Both the position numbers and the translations under genes were made by a program. From positions 23,801 to 87,800 of the forward strand of contig NZ_FOET01000015.1 in NCBI RefSeq assembly GCF_900110735.1: a stretch of 64,000 bases of DNA, in the 5' to 3' direction. Positions 8,577-17,463 of this stretch are shown here, one piece after another (the stretch's first letter is position 1; each line of letters opens with the position of its first letter). The DNA is from Streptomyces radiopugnans. GTDB lineage: Bacteria > Actinomycetota > Actinomycetes > Streptomycetales > Streptomycetaceae. The notes under the pieces are model-generated. The model was not told the DNA's origin, made no database searches, and was given only the letters and a program-made list of their open reading frames with translations.

Positions 8577-9331
8577 CCGGCACCGTCCGCCGGGTCGTCT
8601 CGCTGGTGCCGTCCCTGACCGAGGCCGTCGCCGCCACCGGGCCGGAACTGCTGGTCGGGGCCACCGACTGGTGCAGCCATCCGCCCGGTCTGGACGTGGT
8701 GCGGGTGCGGGGCACCAAGAACCCCGACCTGGAACGGATCGCGGCCCTCCGCCCCGACCTGGTCGTCGCGAACGAGGAGGAGAACCGCCCCGCCGACCTC
8801 GCCGCCCTGCGCGGCGCGGGCATCGAGGTGCTGGTCACCGAGGTCCGCACGCTTCCGCAGGCGTTCGCCGAGCTGGAGCGGGTGCTCACCGCCGGATGCG
8901 GGCTGCCCCGGCCCGCCTGGCTGGACGAGGCCGAGGAGGTCTGGAGCGCGGTGCGGCCCGCCGTCGACGCCACCGCCGTGGTGCCCGTCTGGCGGCGGCC
9001 GTGGATGGTGCTGGGCCGGGACACCTTCGCGGGCGACCTCCTGGCCCGCCTCGGTGTGCGCAACGCCTACGCCGGCCACACCGAACGCTATCCGCGTGTC
9101 GGGATCGGGGAGTTGAACGAGCCGGGCCGGGCCGGCCTCGTGGTGCTGCCCGACGAGCCGTACCGCTTCACCGCAGGTGACGGCCCCGAGGCGTTCCCCG
9201 GTCTGCCCGCGGCCCTCGTCAGCGGGCGGCACCTGACCTGGTACGGACCCTCGCTGGCCGAGGCGCCGGCCGTGCTCGGCGCGGCGCTGGCCGAGGCGTC
9301 GGCCGCTCCGCCGGCCGCTCCGCCGCCCTGA
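8573..9331 (+). CDS. Helical-backbone metal receptor-fold protein (BtuF/FhuD-like, no signal peptide)
   Basis: 252 residues with the fold of periplasmic-binding proteins for vitamin B12 and siderophores: VVSLVPSLTEAVAATG at the N-terminus, TDWCSHPPG, RVRGTKNPDLERIAALRPDLVVANEEENR (about 44-72), and FAGDLLARLGVRNAY in the second lobe. There is no signal peptide or lipobox, unlike true importer receptors, so it may be a cytosolic metal or corrinoid binder. The GTG overlaps the stop of the OsmC-like gene (GTGA). No transporter permease or ATPase lies nearby. The Ala/Pro-rich end is low complexity. Confidence 0.85.
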   Translation: MTGTVRRVVSLVPSLTEAVAATGPELLVGATDWCSHPPGLDVVRVRGTKNPDLERIAALRPDLVVANEEENRPADLAALRGAGIEVLVTEVRTLPQAFAELERVLTAGCGLPRPAWLDEAEEVWSAVRPAVDATAVVPVWRRPWMVLGRDTFAGDLLARLGVRNAYAGHTERYPRVGIGELNEPGRAGLVVLPDEPYRFTAGDGPEAFPGLPAALVSGRHLTWYGPSLAEAPAVLGAALAEASAAPPAAPPP

Positions 9332-9463
9332 CCGGCGCGCGCCGCCGCGGCCCCCGGTCCGCCGGCGCCGCCGAACTCCCGGCAGACGGCGGCATGTCGG
9401 GACGCACGCCACCCCGCCGCGGCCGATGGGGGCGCGCCGGTCCTCCCGGGCGCCGGTTGCCGC

Positions 9464-9469
9464 TACTGT
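9464..9469 (+). promoter_or_regulatory. -10 element TACTGT for a leaderless transcript
   Basis: TACTGT ends 7 nt before the GTG at 9477. This favours that start over the in-frame ATG at 9483, and no Shine-Dalgarno is visible. Confidence 0.45.
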
Positions 9470-9476
9470 GCACGCC

Positions 9477-10451
<975 letters not shown>

Positions 10452-10459
10452 GCCCGGCC

Positions 10460-10492
10460 CCCGCCCCGGCACGACGGGTGCGCCGGGGCGGG
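10460..10492. terminator. Bidirectional hairpin terminator
   Basis: Perfect 11-bp GC stem (10460-10470 with 10482-10492) and an 11-nt loop, placed between the convergent DUF2510 and PLP-enzyme genes. Confidence 0.7.
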
Positions 10493-10520
10493 AGGGCCGG
10501 GGACCGCAAGTCCGGGCGGT

Positions 10521-11735
10521 TCAGAGGAAGGTGCGGCCCTCGCCGCGGTACGTCGGCACCGTCGCCGCCACCCGGTCGCCCTCGACCAGGTGCAGCGCCG
10601 CGAAGCGCTCGCACAGCTCCCCGGCCTTGGCGTGCCGGAACCACACCTTGTCGCCGATCAGCAGGTCGTCGGCGGGCGGCCCGAGAAGCGGCGTCTGCAC
10701 CTCGCCCGGCCCCTCCGCCGGGTCGTAGCGCAGCCCGGCAGGCAGATACGGCACCGGCAGCCGGTCCCGGCCCGCCGCGCCGGAGGCCGGGTAGCCGCCG
10801 CCGAGCACCGTCACCACGCCCACCCCGGGCCGCCGCACCACCGGCTGCGCGAACAGCGCCGCGGGGCGGCCGGAGAACGAGGTGTAGTTGTCGAACAGCC
10901 GGGGCATCAGCAGCCCCGAGCCCGCGGCGATCTCGGTGACCGCCTCCTCGGCGGCGGTGTGCTGCACGCTCCCGGTTCCGCCGCCGTTGACGAACTCCAG
11001 GCCCGGCGCCACCGCCCGCACCGCGCGTACCGCCGCCGCGCGCCGCTGGGCCAGCTCGCGCCGCGCGGCCGACTGCATCAGCCGTACCGCCCGCGCGTGC
11101 AGCGGACGCCCGGGAGGGGCGTCGCCCACGCCCGCGATGTGCCCCTCGTACGCCATCAGCCCCACCAGCCGGAAGCCGGGCCGGCGCGCCACCGACCGGG
11201 CCAGATCCGCCAGTTGGGCGGGGGAGTGCAGCGGCGAGCGCCGCGCGCCGATCCGTACCCGGCCGCCCAGCAGCCACAGCGAGGTGTCCAGCTCCAGGCA
11301 GACCCGGATCTCCTCGCGCCCGCCGCCGCGGGCGGCGTCGATCAGGGCGAGCTGCGCGGGGTCGTCGACCATCACCGTCACGGCCGCGGCCAGCTTCGGG
11401 TCGGAGGCCAGCTCGGCGTAACCGGCCCGGTCCGCCGACGGATAGGCGAGCAGGACGTCGTCGAACCCGCAGCGGGCCAGCCACAGCGACTCGGCGAGCG
11501 TGAAGCCCATGACCCCGGCGAACCCCTCCCGCGCCAGCGCGCGTTCCAGCAGGGCACGGCAGCGTACGGACTTGCTGGCCACGCGGACGGGCTTGCCGCC
11601 GGCGCGGCGTACCAGATCGGCGGCGTTGGCGTCGAACGCCGCCAGATCGACGACGGCGAGCGGCGCGTCGAGATGGGCGGTGGCCCGGTCGTAGCGGGCC
11701 CGGTCGGCTGCGGGATCAGCGGTCGTGTCGAACAC
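10521..11735 (-). CDS. PLP-dependent amino acid deaminase/aldolase, alanine-racemase fold
   Basis: 404 residues of the fold-type III PLP family that includes D-threonine aldolase and D-serine dehydratase. The N-terminus has LDAPLAVVDLAAFDANAADLVRRAGGKPVRVASKSVRC, with the Lys of ASKSVR the expected PLP-binding residue. Other signals are GLMAYEGHIAG, LEFVNGGGTGS (phosphate-binding Gly-rich loop) and the C-terminal metal-binding region GDKVWFRHAKAGELCERF, with His and Cys of the D-threonine aldolase-like group. The substrate is not clear. The GTG start at 11735 fits the family N-terminus; a long upstream extension in the same frame lacks family sequence and is rejected. Confidence 0.88.
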   Translation of the reverse strand: MFDTTADPAADRARYDRATAHLDAPLAVVDLAAFDANAADLVRRAGGKPVRVASKSVRCRALLERALAREGFAGVMGFTLAESLWLARCGFDDVLLAYPSADRAGYAELASDPKLAAAVTVMVDDPAQLALIDAARGGGREEIRVCLELDTSLWLLGGRVRIGARRSPLHSPAQLADLARSVARRPGFRLVGLMAYEGHIAGVGDAPPGRPLHARAVRLMQSAARRELAQRRAAAVRAVRAVAPGLEFVNGGGTGSVQHTAAEEAVTEIAAGSGLLMPRLFDNYTSFSGRPAALFAQPVVRRPGVGVVTVLGGGYPASGAAGRDRLPVPYLPAGLRYDPAEGPGEVQTPLLGPPADDLLIGDKVWFRHAKAGELCERFAALHLVEGDRVAATVPTYRGEGRTFL

Positions 11736-11837
11736 CCTGGCAGCTTGCCAGAGCCCACCGGGCCCGGGACAGACCCGGTGGCGGCGGCCCGGCCCTCCGC
11801 ACCGGTTCCGGGCCCCGCGCGGAGGCCGGGACGCGGG

Positions 11838-11868
11838 TTGCCGCCACCGTGCCGGATCCCCGTAGAGT
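11838..11868 (+). promoter_or_regulatory. Putative promoter, TTGCCG - 19 nt - TAGAGT
   Basis: TTGCCG (11838-11843) and TAGAGT (11863-11868) lie about 100 bp before the gene at 11971. The -10 is a good streptomycete match. The spacer is slightly long, and the first gene of the mycosin pair has a GGGGGTG site just before its start. Confidence 0.4.
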
Positions 11869-11970
11869 GACGCGCACACCACCGCCGGCCGCTGGTCAGC
11901 GGTGTGATGTCCCGATACCAACCGGCCTGCCCCGAAAGGGACTCGACGGGGCGGCACAGAACACGAGGGG

Positions 11971-12921
11971 GTGCCGGTGAGCACTGAGGCCGACCCGGTC
12001 CGGGCTCCGCTCCCACCCGTCGTACCACCGCGGCCCGCCGTGCCGCCGAGGGCCCCCCGGACCGCGGCCGCCGCGCCACCGATAGCGACGGGACCGCCGC
12101 CACCGAGGTTCGCGGTACCCCTGGTGTATCCGGGCGAGCCGGTCGCCGCCGCGGGCCCGGAACGGCGCGTACGCGGTCCGGTCCGCACCGCCGCCGCGGC
12201 CGTCTGCCTCGTCCTGGGCTTCGGGTTGCTGGGCGGAGCCGCCGCCGGGGCCTGGCTCACCGGCGACTCCGGTGAGCGCCCCGCGGCCGACTACGCCGAG
12301 GCGCGCTCGCTGTGGCACGAGATACCCGTCGACACGCTCTTCCCCCGCACCCTGCGCGGCAAGGGGGCCGGGCCGGGACGCGCCGACCGGCGCTGGACCC
12401 GGGTGGCGGTCGCCCCCGACGCCGACTGCCGCGACGCCTTCGACCCCCTGCTGGCCCGGGCCCTCTCGCCGGCCGGCTGCGAACGGCTGCTGCGCGCCAC
12501 GTACACGGACGAGACCGGCAGCGGCGTCACCACGGTCGGGCTGCTGTTCACCGAGGCGGATGAGAAGGGCATGCGCGCCCTGCGCGAGCGGTTCGACGAG
12601 GACGACCTCGAACTGCGCGCCGATCTGATGCCCCGTCCGTACGCGGCGCGCGGCACCGCCGCGGCCCGCTTCGGCGACGCCCAGCGCGCGAGCTGGACGA
12701 TCCGGCCGCTCACCGACGCCCCCGTGGTGGTCTACACCGTCTCCGGCTTCGCCGACGGCCGCACCGTCGGCGACCCGCAGCCGGCCTCCGAGGCCGTCCT
12801 GGAGGACCAGACCACCGCACCCGCCCAGGCGGGCCTCGGCCACGACGCCCGCGGCATCGCCGACCGCATCGAGCGCGGCCTGCGCCGCATCGTCGCCCAG
12901 GGAACCGGACAGGACCGATGA
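11971..12921 (+). CDS. Pro-rich single-pass membrane protein coupled to mycosin, unknown function
   Basis: 316 residues, GTG start (a second GTG two codons on is equally possible). The N-terminal ~60 residues are Pro/Arg-rich and cytoplasmic by prediction, followed by one membrane helix at about 71-95. The extracytoplasmic domain (about 100-316) contains two Cys (DADCRDAFDPLL, AGCERLLRATYTD). The ATG of the mycosin protease overlaps its stop (ATGA), so both are made together. I do not recognise a named domain. The coupling suggests it localises, activates or is cleaved by the protease, which is inference. Confidence 0.75.
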   Translation: MPVSTEADPVRAPLPPVVPPRPAVPPRAPRTAAAAPPIATGPPPPRFAVPLVYPGEPVAAAGPERRVRGPVRTAAAAVCLVLGFGLLGGAAAGAWLTGDSGERPAADYAEARSLWHEIPVDTLFPRTLRGKGAGPGRADRRWTRVAVAPDADCRDAFDPLLARALSPAGCERLLRATYTDETGSGVTTVGLLFTEADEKGMRALRERFDEDDLELRADLMPRPYAARGTAAARFGDAQRASWTIRPLTDAPVVVYTVSGFADGRTVGDPQPASEAVLEDQTTAPAQAGLGHDARGIADRIERGLRRIVAQGTGQDR

Positions 12922-14180
12922 ACACGACCGGCCTCCCCACCCCCGCGAACCCCCCGCGAGCCCGCCGCACCCGTCCCGCCACCGCGCTGCTCTCCGCGCT
13001 GTCGGCGTTCGCGGTGCTCTGCGCCTCCCTGCTGCTGACCGCGCCCGCCGCGCACGCCGACGAGGTGCGCGACCGTCAGTGGGGACTGGACGCGGTGGGC
13101 GCGCGCGACGCCTGGAACACCACCAGGGGCCAGGGCGTCACCGTCGCCGTGCTCGACACCGGAGTCGACGCCGGCCACCCCGACCTGCGCGGCCGGGTAC
13201 TGAAGGGCAGGGACCTCATCGGCTTCGGGGCCCGCCGGGGCGACGAGCACTGGGCCCGGCACGGCACCGCGATGGCCGGGATCATCGCCGGGCGCGGCCA
13301 CGGCCCCGGCGACTCCGAGGGCGTCCTCGGAATCGCACCCGAGGCACGGATCCTGCCCGTGCGCGTCCTGCTGGAGGACGGCGACCCGCAGCGCAAGAAG
13401 GCCCGGGAGGAGCGCGGCGATGCGCTGGCCGAGGGCATCCGCTGGGCCGCCGACCAGGGCGCCGACGTCATCAACCTCTCGCTCGGCGACGACAGCGCCT
13501 CCGCCCACCCCGACCCGGCCGAGGACGCCGCCGTCCGCTACGCGCTGGCCAAGGGCTCGGTGGTGGTCGCCTCCGCGGGCAACGGCGGGGAGGACGGCGA
13601 CCGGGCCTCCTATCCGGCCGCCTACCCCGGCGTGATCGCCGTGACCGCCGTGGACCGCAACGGCCGGCGCGCCCCCTTCTCCACGCGCCGCTGGTACGCC
13701 ACCGTCAGCGCCCCCGGCGACGACGTGATCATCACCTACCCCGACCGCGAGTACTACGAGGGCTGGGGGACCAGCGCCGCCGCCGCCTTCGTCTCCGGCT
13801 GCGTGGCCCTGGTGCGGGCCGCCCACCCCGACCTCAGCCCGGCGCAGGTCAAGGAGCTGATCGCGCAGACCGCCCGGAACACCCCGCCCGGCGGGCGCAG
13901 CGACGACCTGGGCAGCGGCATCGTCGACCCGGCCGCCGCCATCGAACTGGGCGCGAACGTCGAACCGCGGCGGCAGCAGCCGGTGGCCGAGGCGTATCCG
14001 AAGGAGTACTTCGGCGTGGGACCGGCCCCCGAGCGCGGGTACGGCGGCAGACTGGCGCCCGCCGCCGCGGTCGCCGGCCTGCTGCTGGTGGTCTGCGCCG
14101 TACTGCTGTACCGGGGCGACCGCCCGGCGGAGCGGTTCGGAGGACGGACCGGGGAGCGGGCCGGGGGGCACGCCGTCTGA
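12918..14180 (+). CDS. Type VII secretion-associated serine protease, mycosin-like (S8 subtilase)
   Basis: 420-residue membrane-anchored subtilisin-like protease of the MycP family. It has a signal peptide with cleavage likely after AHA (about 47), the catalytic triad D80 (VAVLDTGVDAGHPDL), H115 (RHGTAMAGIIAG) and S286 (GWGTSAAAAFVSG), a conserved SAGNGG oxyanion region, and a C-terminal membrane helix (about 374-395) followed by a basic tail. This is the full mycosin architecture. No EccB, EccC, EccD, EccE or EsxA/B gene is in the window, so it is an orphan with respect to ESX. It is translationally coupled to the upstream membrane protein. Confidence 0.93.
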   Translation: MNTTGLPTPANPPRARRTRPATALLSALSAFAVLCASLLLTAPAAHADEVRDRQWGLDAVGARDAWNTTRGQGVTVAVLDTGVDAGHPDLRGRVLKGRDLIGFGARRGDEHWARHGTAMAGIIAGRGHGPGDSEGVLGIAPEARILPVRVLLEDGDPQRKKAREERGDALAEGIRWAADQGADVINLSLGDDSASAHPDPAEDAAVRYALAKGSVVVASAGNGGEDGDRASYPAAYPGVIAVTAVDRNGRRAPFSTRRWYATVSAPGDDVIITYPDREYYEGWGTSAAAAFVSGCVALVRAAHPDLSPAQVKELIAQTARNTPPGGRSDDLGSGIVDPAAAIELGANVEPRRQQPVAEAYPKEYFGVGPAPERGYGGRLAPAAAVAGLLLVVCAVLLYRGDRPAERFGGRTGERAGGHAV

Positions 14181-14190
14181 CCCGGGCGGA

Positions 14191-14196
14191 TACCCT
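14191..14196 (+). promoter_or_regulatory. -10 element TACCCT for a leaderless transcript
   Basis: TACCCT ends 6 nt before the GTG of the SseB-family gene and lies right after the mycosin stop codon. Confidence 0.5.
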
Positions 14197-14202
14197 CGAG
14201 GC

Positions 14203-14988
14203 GTGGCGCTCAAGAACATCCCCGATCCCGGCTTCGCGGGCGACGACGGCTCGGCCGACCCCGCACTCGCCCGGGCGCTGGCCGCCTGGGCACAGGACCG
14301 CACCGCCGAGCCGGAGGTGCTGGCCGCCCTGGCGCGGGCCCGGCTGCTGGTGCCGGTGGTCGCCGTCCTCGGCGAGGTGGAGACCGGCGAGGACGGCCTG
14401 CGCCGGGAGAAGACCAGTGACATGGCGGTGCCCACGCTCAACGCGCCGGGCGGGCGGAAGGCCCTGCCGGCCTTCACCTCCACCGACACCCTGGCCCGCT
14501 GGCGCCCGGAGGCCCGCCCGGTCGCCGTCCCCCTGCGCCAGGCCCTCCAGGCCCTCGCCCAGGAGGGCGCCGACACCCTCGTGCTGGATCTCGCCGGGCC
14601 GGTGACCTACCAGCTCACCGGCGCCGCGCTGCTGGCCCTCGCCGAGGGCCGCACCGGGACCGCCGACCCGCTGGACGACCCGGCCGTCGCCGAGGCGCTG
14701 CGCACGGTGCTGGCCGCCGAGCCCGCGGTGAGCGCCGCCCGGCTGGGCCCCGGACGCGGCACCGACGGCGTACTGGCCCTGCGCCTGGACCCGGCCGCGC
14801 CGCCGCGCGAGACCGCCGGGCGGGTGGCCGCCGCGCTCGCGGCGGACGAGACGCTCCGCGCGCGTCTGGTGCGCGGTCTGGACCTGGCCCTGCTGCCCCC
14901 GGAGGGGGCCCTGCCAGGGCGCCCGCTGTACGACCGCGACCGAGCCGCGAGGCCGGGACCGAACCGCGCGGCCCCGACCGAGCAGTGA
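14203..14988 (+). CDS. SseB family protein
   Basis: 261 residues. The N-terminal ~130 residues show the SseB N-terminal domain pattern: a helical start followed by LLVPVVAV and the strand MAVPTLNAPGGRKALPAFTSTDTLARW (about 67-93), then LVLDLAGPVTYQLTG. The C-terminal half matches the looser SseB C-terminal domain with many Ala and Arg. The family is widespread in streptomycetes and its biochemical role is unknown. The start is a GTG with a -10 hexamer 6 nt upstream. Confidence 0.85.
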   Translation: MALKNIPDPGFAGDDGSADPALARALAAWAQDRTAEPEVLAALARARLLVPVVAVLGEVETGEDGLRREKTSDMAVPTLNAPGGRKALPAFTSTDTLARWRPEARPVAVPLRQALQALAQEGADTLVLDLAGPVTYQLTGAALLALAEGRTGTADPLDDPAVAEALRTVLAAEPAVSAARLGPGRGTDGVLALRLDPAAPPRETAGRVAAALAADETLRARLVRGLDLALLPPEGALPGRPLYDRDRAARPGPNRAAPTEQ

Positions 14989-14989
14989 G

Positions 14990-15011
14990 GCCGCGGCCGA
15001 ACGGCCGCGGC
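14990..15011. terminator. Bidirectional hairpin terminator
   Basis: Perfect 9-bp GC stem (14990-14998 with 15003-15011) and a GAAC loop, between the convergent SseB and DUF1844 genes. Confidence 0.65.
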
Positions 15012-15033
15012 GGAGGCCCGGGACCGGCGTGCC

Positions 15034-15429
15034 TCAGCCGATGACCGGGCCGGTGAACTTCTCGCCCGGGCCCTGGCCCGGCTCGTCCGGCACCGCGGAC
15101 GCCTCGCGGAAGGCGAGCTGGAGCGACTTCAGCCCGTCGCGCAGCGGAGCCGCGTGGTAGGAGCCGATCTCGGTGGCGGCGGCGGTCACCAGCCCGGCCA
15201 GTGCCTGGATCAGCTTGCGCGCCTCGTCCAGGTCCTTGTGGTCCTCGCCGCCCTCGGCCAGGCCGAGATTGACCGCGGCCGAACTCATCAGGTGGACCGC
15301 GACCGTGGTGATCACCTCGACCGCGGGCACGTCCGCGATGTCGCGGGTCATCGTCTCGAAGTCGGCCGCCGCTCCGGCCTCTCCGGCGGCGCCGGGGGAG
15401 GGGGAGGGGGTGCCGCTGTCGTCGCTCAT
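15034..15429 (-). CDS. DUF1844 domain protein
   Basis: 131 residues. The core (about 25-100) is the DUF1844 helical pattern: VPAVEVITTVAVHLMSSAAVNLGL and DLDEARKLIQALAGLVTAAATEIG. It is flanked by Ser/Pro-rich ends with no fixed structure expected. The family sits beside infC in many actinobacteria, and its function is unknown. The ATG has a good purine-rich ribosome site (GGAAGCGGAG). It is transcribed divergently from infC and shares the 421-bp intergenic region with it. Confidence 0.88.
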   Translation of the reverse strand: MSDDSGTPSPSPGAAGEAGAAADFETMTRDIADVPAVEVITTVAVHLMSSAAVNLGLAEGGEDHKDLDEARKLIQALAGLVTAAATEIGSYHAAPLRDGLKSLQLAFREASAVPDEPGQGPGEKFTGPVIG

Positions 15430-15850
15430 CGTTCTCCGCTTCCTGCTGGTCGGGTGCGCTCCAGCCTAGGTCCCGCCCGTCGCGCGCGTGTACGACGGGA
15501 CGGGGAGGAACTTCTCCGCGACCCTGCTATGCTGGTATATCGACCGGCCGGACCACGTTACCGATGTGGTCGCCGGGTGGCCGCCCAGGCGGTTCACCCG
15601 GACGATCCGCGCAGAGCGCGTTCCGGCCCGCAAGTGGAGGCTCCGAAGCTCCCACCCGACCGACCTCCGGGCCGGCGGGTCACAGGTCAGGCTGCGCCCC
15701 GCGGTGTATCGCGGCGGTGCTCCCGGTCAATGAGGAGCCCCGCCTGCGTCCCGTCCGGGGCGTTTTCGCGTTCCGGCTCGGTGGTCGTACCGAACGCAAC
15801 CGTGCGCGGCTGTCCGCCAGGCATCCGCGTGGCGCAACCGAGGAGGCCCC
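15430..15850 (+). promoter_or_regulatory. infC leader region (421 bp without a gene)
   Basis: Spans the divergent promoters of the DUF1844 gene and infC and a long untranslated infC leader. A likely -10 is TATGCT near 15527. The leader has several complementary segments: GACCAC/GTGGTC flanking about 15551-15571, GGAG/CTCC near 15635, and a GC hairpin followed by TTTT at 15737-15765. I find no convincing coding sequence. The size and structure suggest post-transcriptional control of the infC-rpmI-rplT operon. Confidence 0.5.
15737..15765 (+). terminator. Putative attenuator hairpin in the infC leader
   Basis: GCCCCG (15737-15742) pairs with CGGGGC (15756-15761) and is followed at once by GTTTTC. 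T runs are rare in this window, so this resembles an intrinsic terminator inside the leader about 90 bp before infC. It may act as an attenuator. Confidence 0.4.
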
Positions 15851-16465
15851 ATCAGCGCCGAGCCCCGCATCAACGACCGGATTCGCGTCCCCGAGGTGCG
15901 ACTCGTCGGTCCCAGTGGCGAGCAGGTCGGCATCGTGCCGCTTGCCAAGGCCCTGGAGCTTGCCCAGGAGTACGACCTCGACCTGGTCGAGGTCGCGGCG
16001 AACGCCCGTCCGCCGGTGTGCAAGCTCATGGACTACGGAAAGTTCAAGTACGAGTCGGCCATGAAGGCCCGTGAGGCGCGCAAGAACCAGGCGCACACGG
16101 TCATCAAGGAGATGAAGCTCCGGCCGAAGATCGATCCGCACGACTACGACACCAAGAAGGGTCACGTCGTCCGGTTCCTCAAGCAGGGGGACAAGGTCAA
16201 GATCACGATCATGTTCCGCGGTCGTGAGCAGTCCCGTCCCGAGCTGGGCTACCGGCTGCTCCAGCGCCTCGCGGAGGACGTCCAGGACCTGGGCTTCGTC
16301 GAGTCGAACCCCAAGCAGGACGGCCGGAACATGATCATGGTTCTCGGTCCGCACAAGAAGAAGACCGAGGCGATGGCCGAGGCCCGTGAGGCGCAGGCCG
16401 CCCGCAAGGCGGAGCGCCAGCAGCAGGGGAACGCAGCCCCTGCCGAGGAGCGCGCCGAGGCATGA
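15851..16465 (+). CDS. infC: Translation initiation factor IF-3 (ATC start)
   Basis: IF-3 binds the 30S subunit, keeps it apart from 50S and checks the start codon-initiator tRNA pair. 204 residues with N- and C-domains joined by a basic linker: RINDRIRVPEVRLVG (about 6-20), LMDYGKFKYE, KEMKLRPKID and KVKITIMFRGRE. The start is ATC at 15851, with AGGAGG 4 nt upstream. No ATG, GTG or TTG exists between the ribosome site and the conserved N-terminus, and the first GTG (15896) would delete the RINDRIR motif. Rare start codons in infC are known to allow IF-3 to limit its own synthesis. rpmI and rplT follow. Confidence 0.97.
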   Translation: MSAEPRINDRIRVPEVRLVGPSGEQVGIVPLAKALELAQEYDLDLVEVAANARPPVCKLMDYGKFKYESAMKAREARKNQAHTVIKEMKLRPKIDPHDYDTKKGHVVRFLKQGDKVKITIMFRGREQSRPELGYRLLQRLAEDVQDLGFVESNPKQDGRNMIMVLGPHKKKTEAMAEAREAQAARKAERQQQGNAAPAEERAEA

Positions 16466-16602
16466 TCCGGCGGCCGCGGAACCGGCCGCCAGGTCACACG
16501 GGCCCCCTCCCGGGCCCGGACAGCAACCGAAACAGCTGACGCCGCCGTGCGCCGGCCCACGGGCCGGCGGGGCGGCGCCACCGACGAGGAGAGTACGGCG
16601 AC

Positions 16603-16797
16603 ATGCCGAAGAACAAGACGCACAGTGGTGCGAGCAAGCGCTTCAAGATCACCGGCTCCGGCAAGGTGATGCGCCAGCGCGCCGGCCGCCGCCACCTTCT
16701 CGAGCACAAGTCGTCCACGCTGACGCGCCGCCTTGCCGGCAAGACCGAGATGGCCCCGGCCGACGCCAAGAAGATCAAGAAGCTTCTCGGCAAGTGA
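16603..16797 (+). CDS. rpmI: 50S ribosomal protein L35
   Basis: 64 residues, the standard length. The sequence is very basic, with MPKNKTHSGASKRFK at the N-terminus and RRHLLEHKSSTLTRRLAG in the middle, both diagnostic of L35. A GAGGAG ribosome site precedes the ATG. It is the second gene of the infC-rpmI-rplT operon. Confidence 0.98.
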   Translation: MPKNKTHSGASKRFKITGSGKVMRQRAGRRHLLEHKSSTLTRRLAGKTEMAPADAKKIKKLLGK

Positions 16798-16934
16798 GCC
16801 GGCCGCCCGCCGGTCCCCGTGACCGGCCGGGCGCAGGACACCGGACACCGGTACCCCATCGAACCTTCGGGCCGACGGCGCCGTAGTACGGCAGCCGGAC
16901 CACCACACCGGCCCCGCGACAAGGAGTAATTCAC

Positions 16935-17318
16935 GTGGCACGCGTCAAGCGGGCGGTCAACGCCCACAAGAAGCGCCGGGCGATCCTCGAGCAGGCCAGC
17001 GGTTACCGCGGTCAGCGCTCCCGCCTGTACCGCAAGGCGAAGGAGCAGGTCACCCACTCCCTCGTCTACAACTACAACGACCGCAAGCGCCGCAAGGGCG
17101 ACTTCCGGCAGCTGTGGATCCAGCGGATCAACGCCGGCGCCCGCGCCAACGGCATGACCTACAACCGCTTCATCCAGGGTCTGAAGGCCGCCGAGGTCGA
17201 GGTGGACCGCAAGATCCTGGCGGACCTCGCGGTCAACGACCCGAACGCGTTCGCCGCGCTGGTCGAGGTGGCCCAGAAGGCGCTGCCGAGCGACGTCAAC
17301 GCCCCCAAGGCCGCCTGA
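16935..17318 (+). CDS. rplT: 50S ribosomal protein L20
   Basis: 127 residues of the large-subunit assembly protein L20. The N-terminus ARVKRAVNAHKKRRAILEQASGYRGQRSR and the later LWIQRINAGARANGMTYNRFIQGLK are family signatures. The GTG start has AAGGAG 8-9 nt upstream. L20 represses this operon in other bacteria by binding its own leader or mRNA, and the structured infC leader here would allow a similar loop. A strong terminator follows at 17337. Confidence 0.98.
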   Translation: MARVKRAVNAHKKRRAILEQASGYRGQRSRLYRKAKEQVTHSLVYNYNDRKRRKGDFRQLWIQRINAGARANGMTYNRFIQGLKAAEVEVDRKILADLAVNDPNAFAALVEVAQKALPSDVNAPKAA

Positions 17319-17336
17319 CGACGGTACGGGACGTCA

Positions 17337-17370
17337 CCGGACCCGCGGGCCATCGAGCCCGCGGGTCCGG
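17337..17370 (+). terminator. Terminator of the infC-rpmI-rplT operon
   Basis: Perfect 14-bp stem (17337-17350 with 17357-17370), 6-nt loop CATCGA, followed by TCGTTTG. It starts 18 bp after the rplT stop. Confidence 0.85.
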
Positions 17371-17381
17371 TCGTTTGCCCC

Positions 17382-17416
17382 GGCCCGCCCGGCCCGCCCG
17401 GCCCGCCCGGCCGTCC
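17382..17416 (+). repeat. 9-bp tandem repeat GGCCCGCCC
   Basis: Three exact copies of GGCCCGCCC plus a partial fourth lie between the operon terminator and the RNA methyltransferase gene. Confidence 0.8.
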
Positions 17417-17463
17417 AGTCTCCCCGCCCGCCGAGAAGCCCCGAGAAGCGAGAACGCCGCGCC

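Noticed and set aside
15488..15733. 81-codon frame in the infC leader
   Set aside because: No ribosome site, no family resemblance and it lies in the structured untranslated leader.
15896..16465. infC beginning at GTG 15896
   Set aside because: It would remove the conserved RINDRIRVPEVR N-terminus and lacks a ribosome site; the ATC at 15851 fits better.
17382..17416. Possible start of a CRISPR-like or satellite array
   Set aside because: Only three 9-bp copies with no spacers; simple GC-rich slippage repeat.
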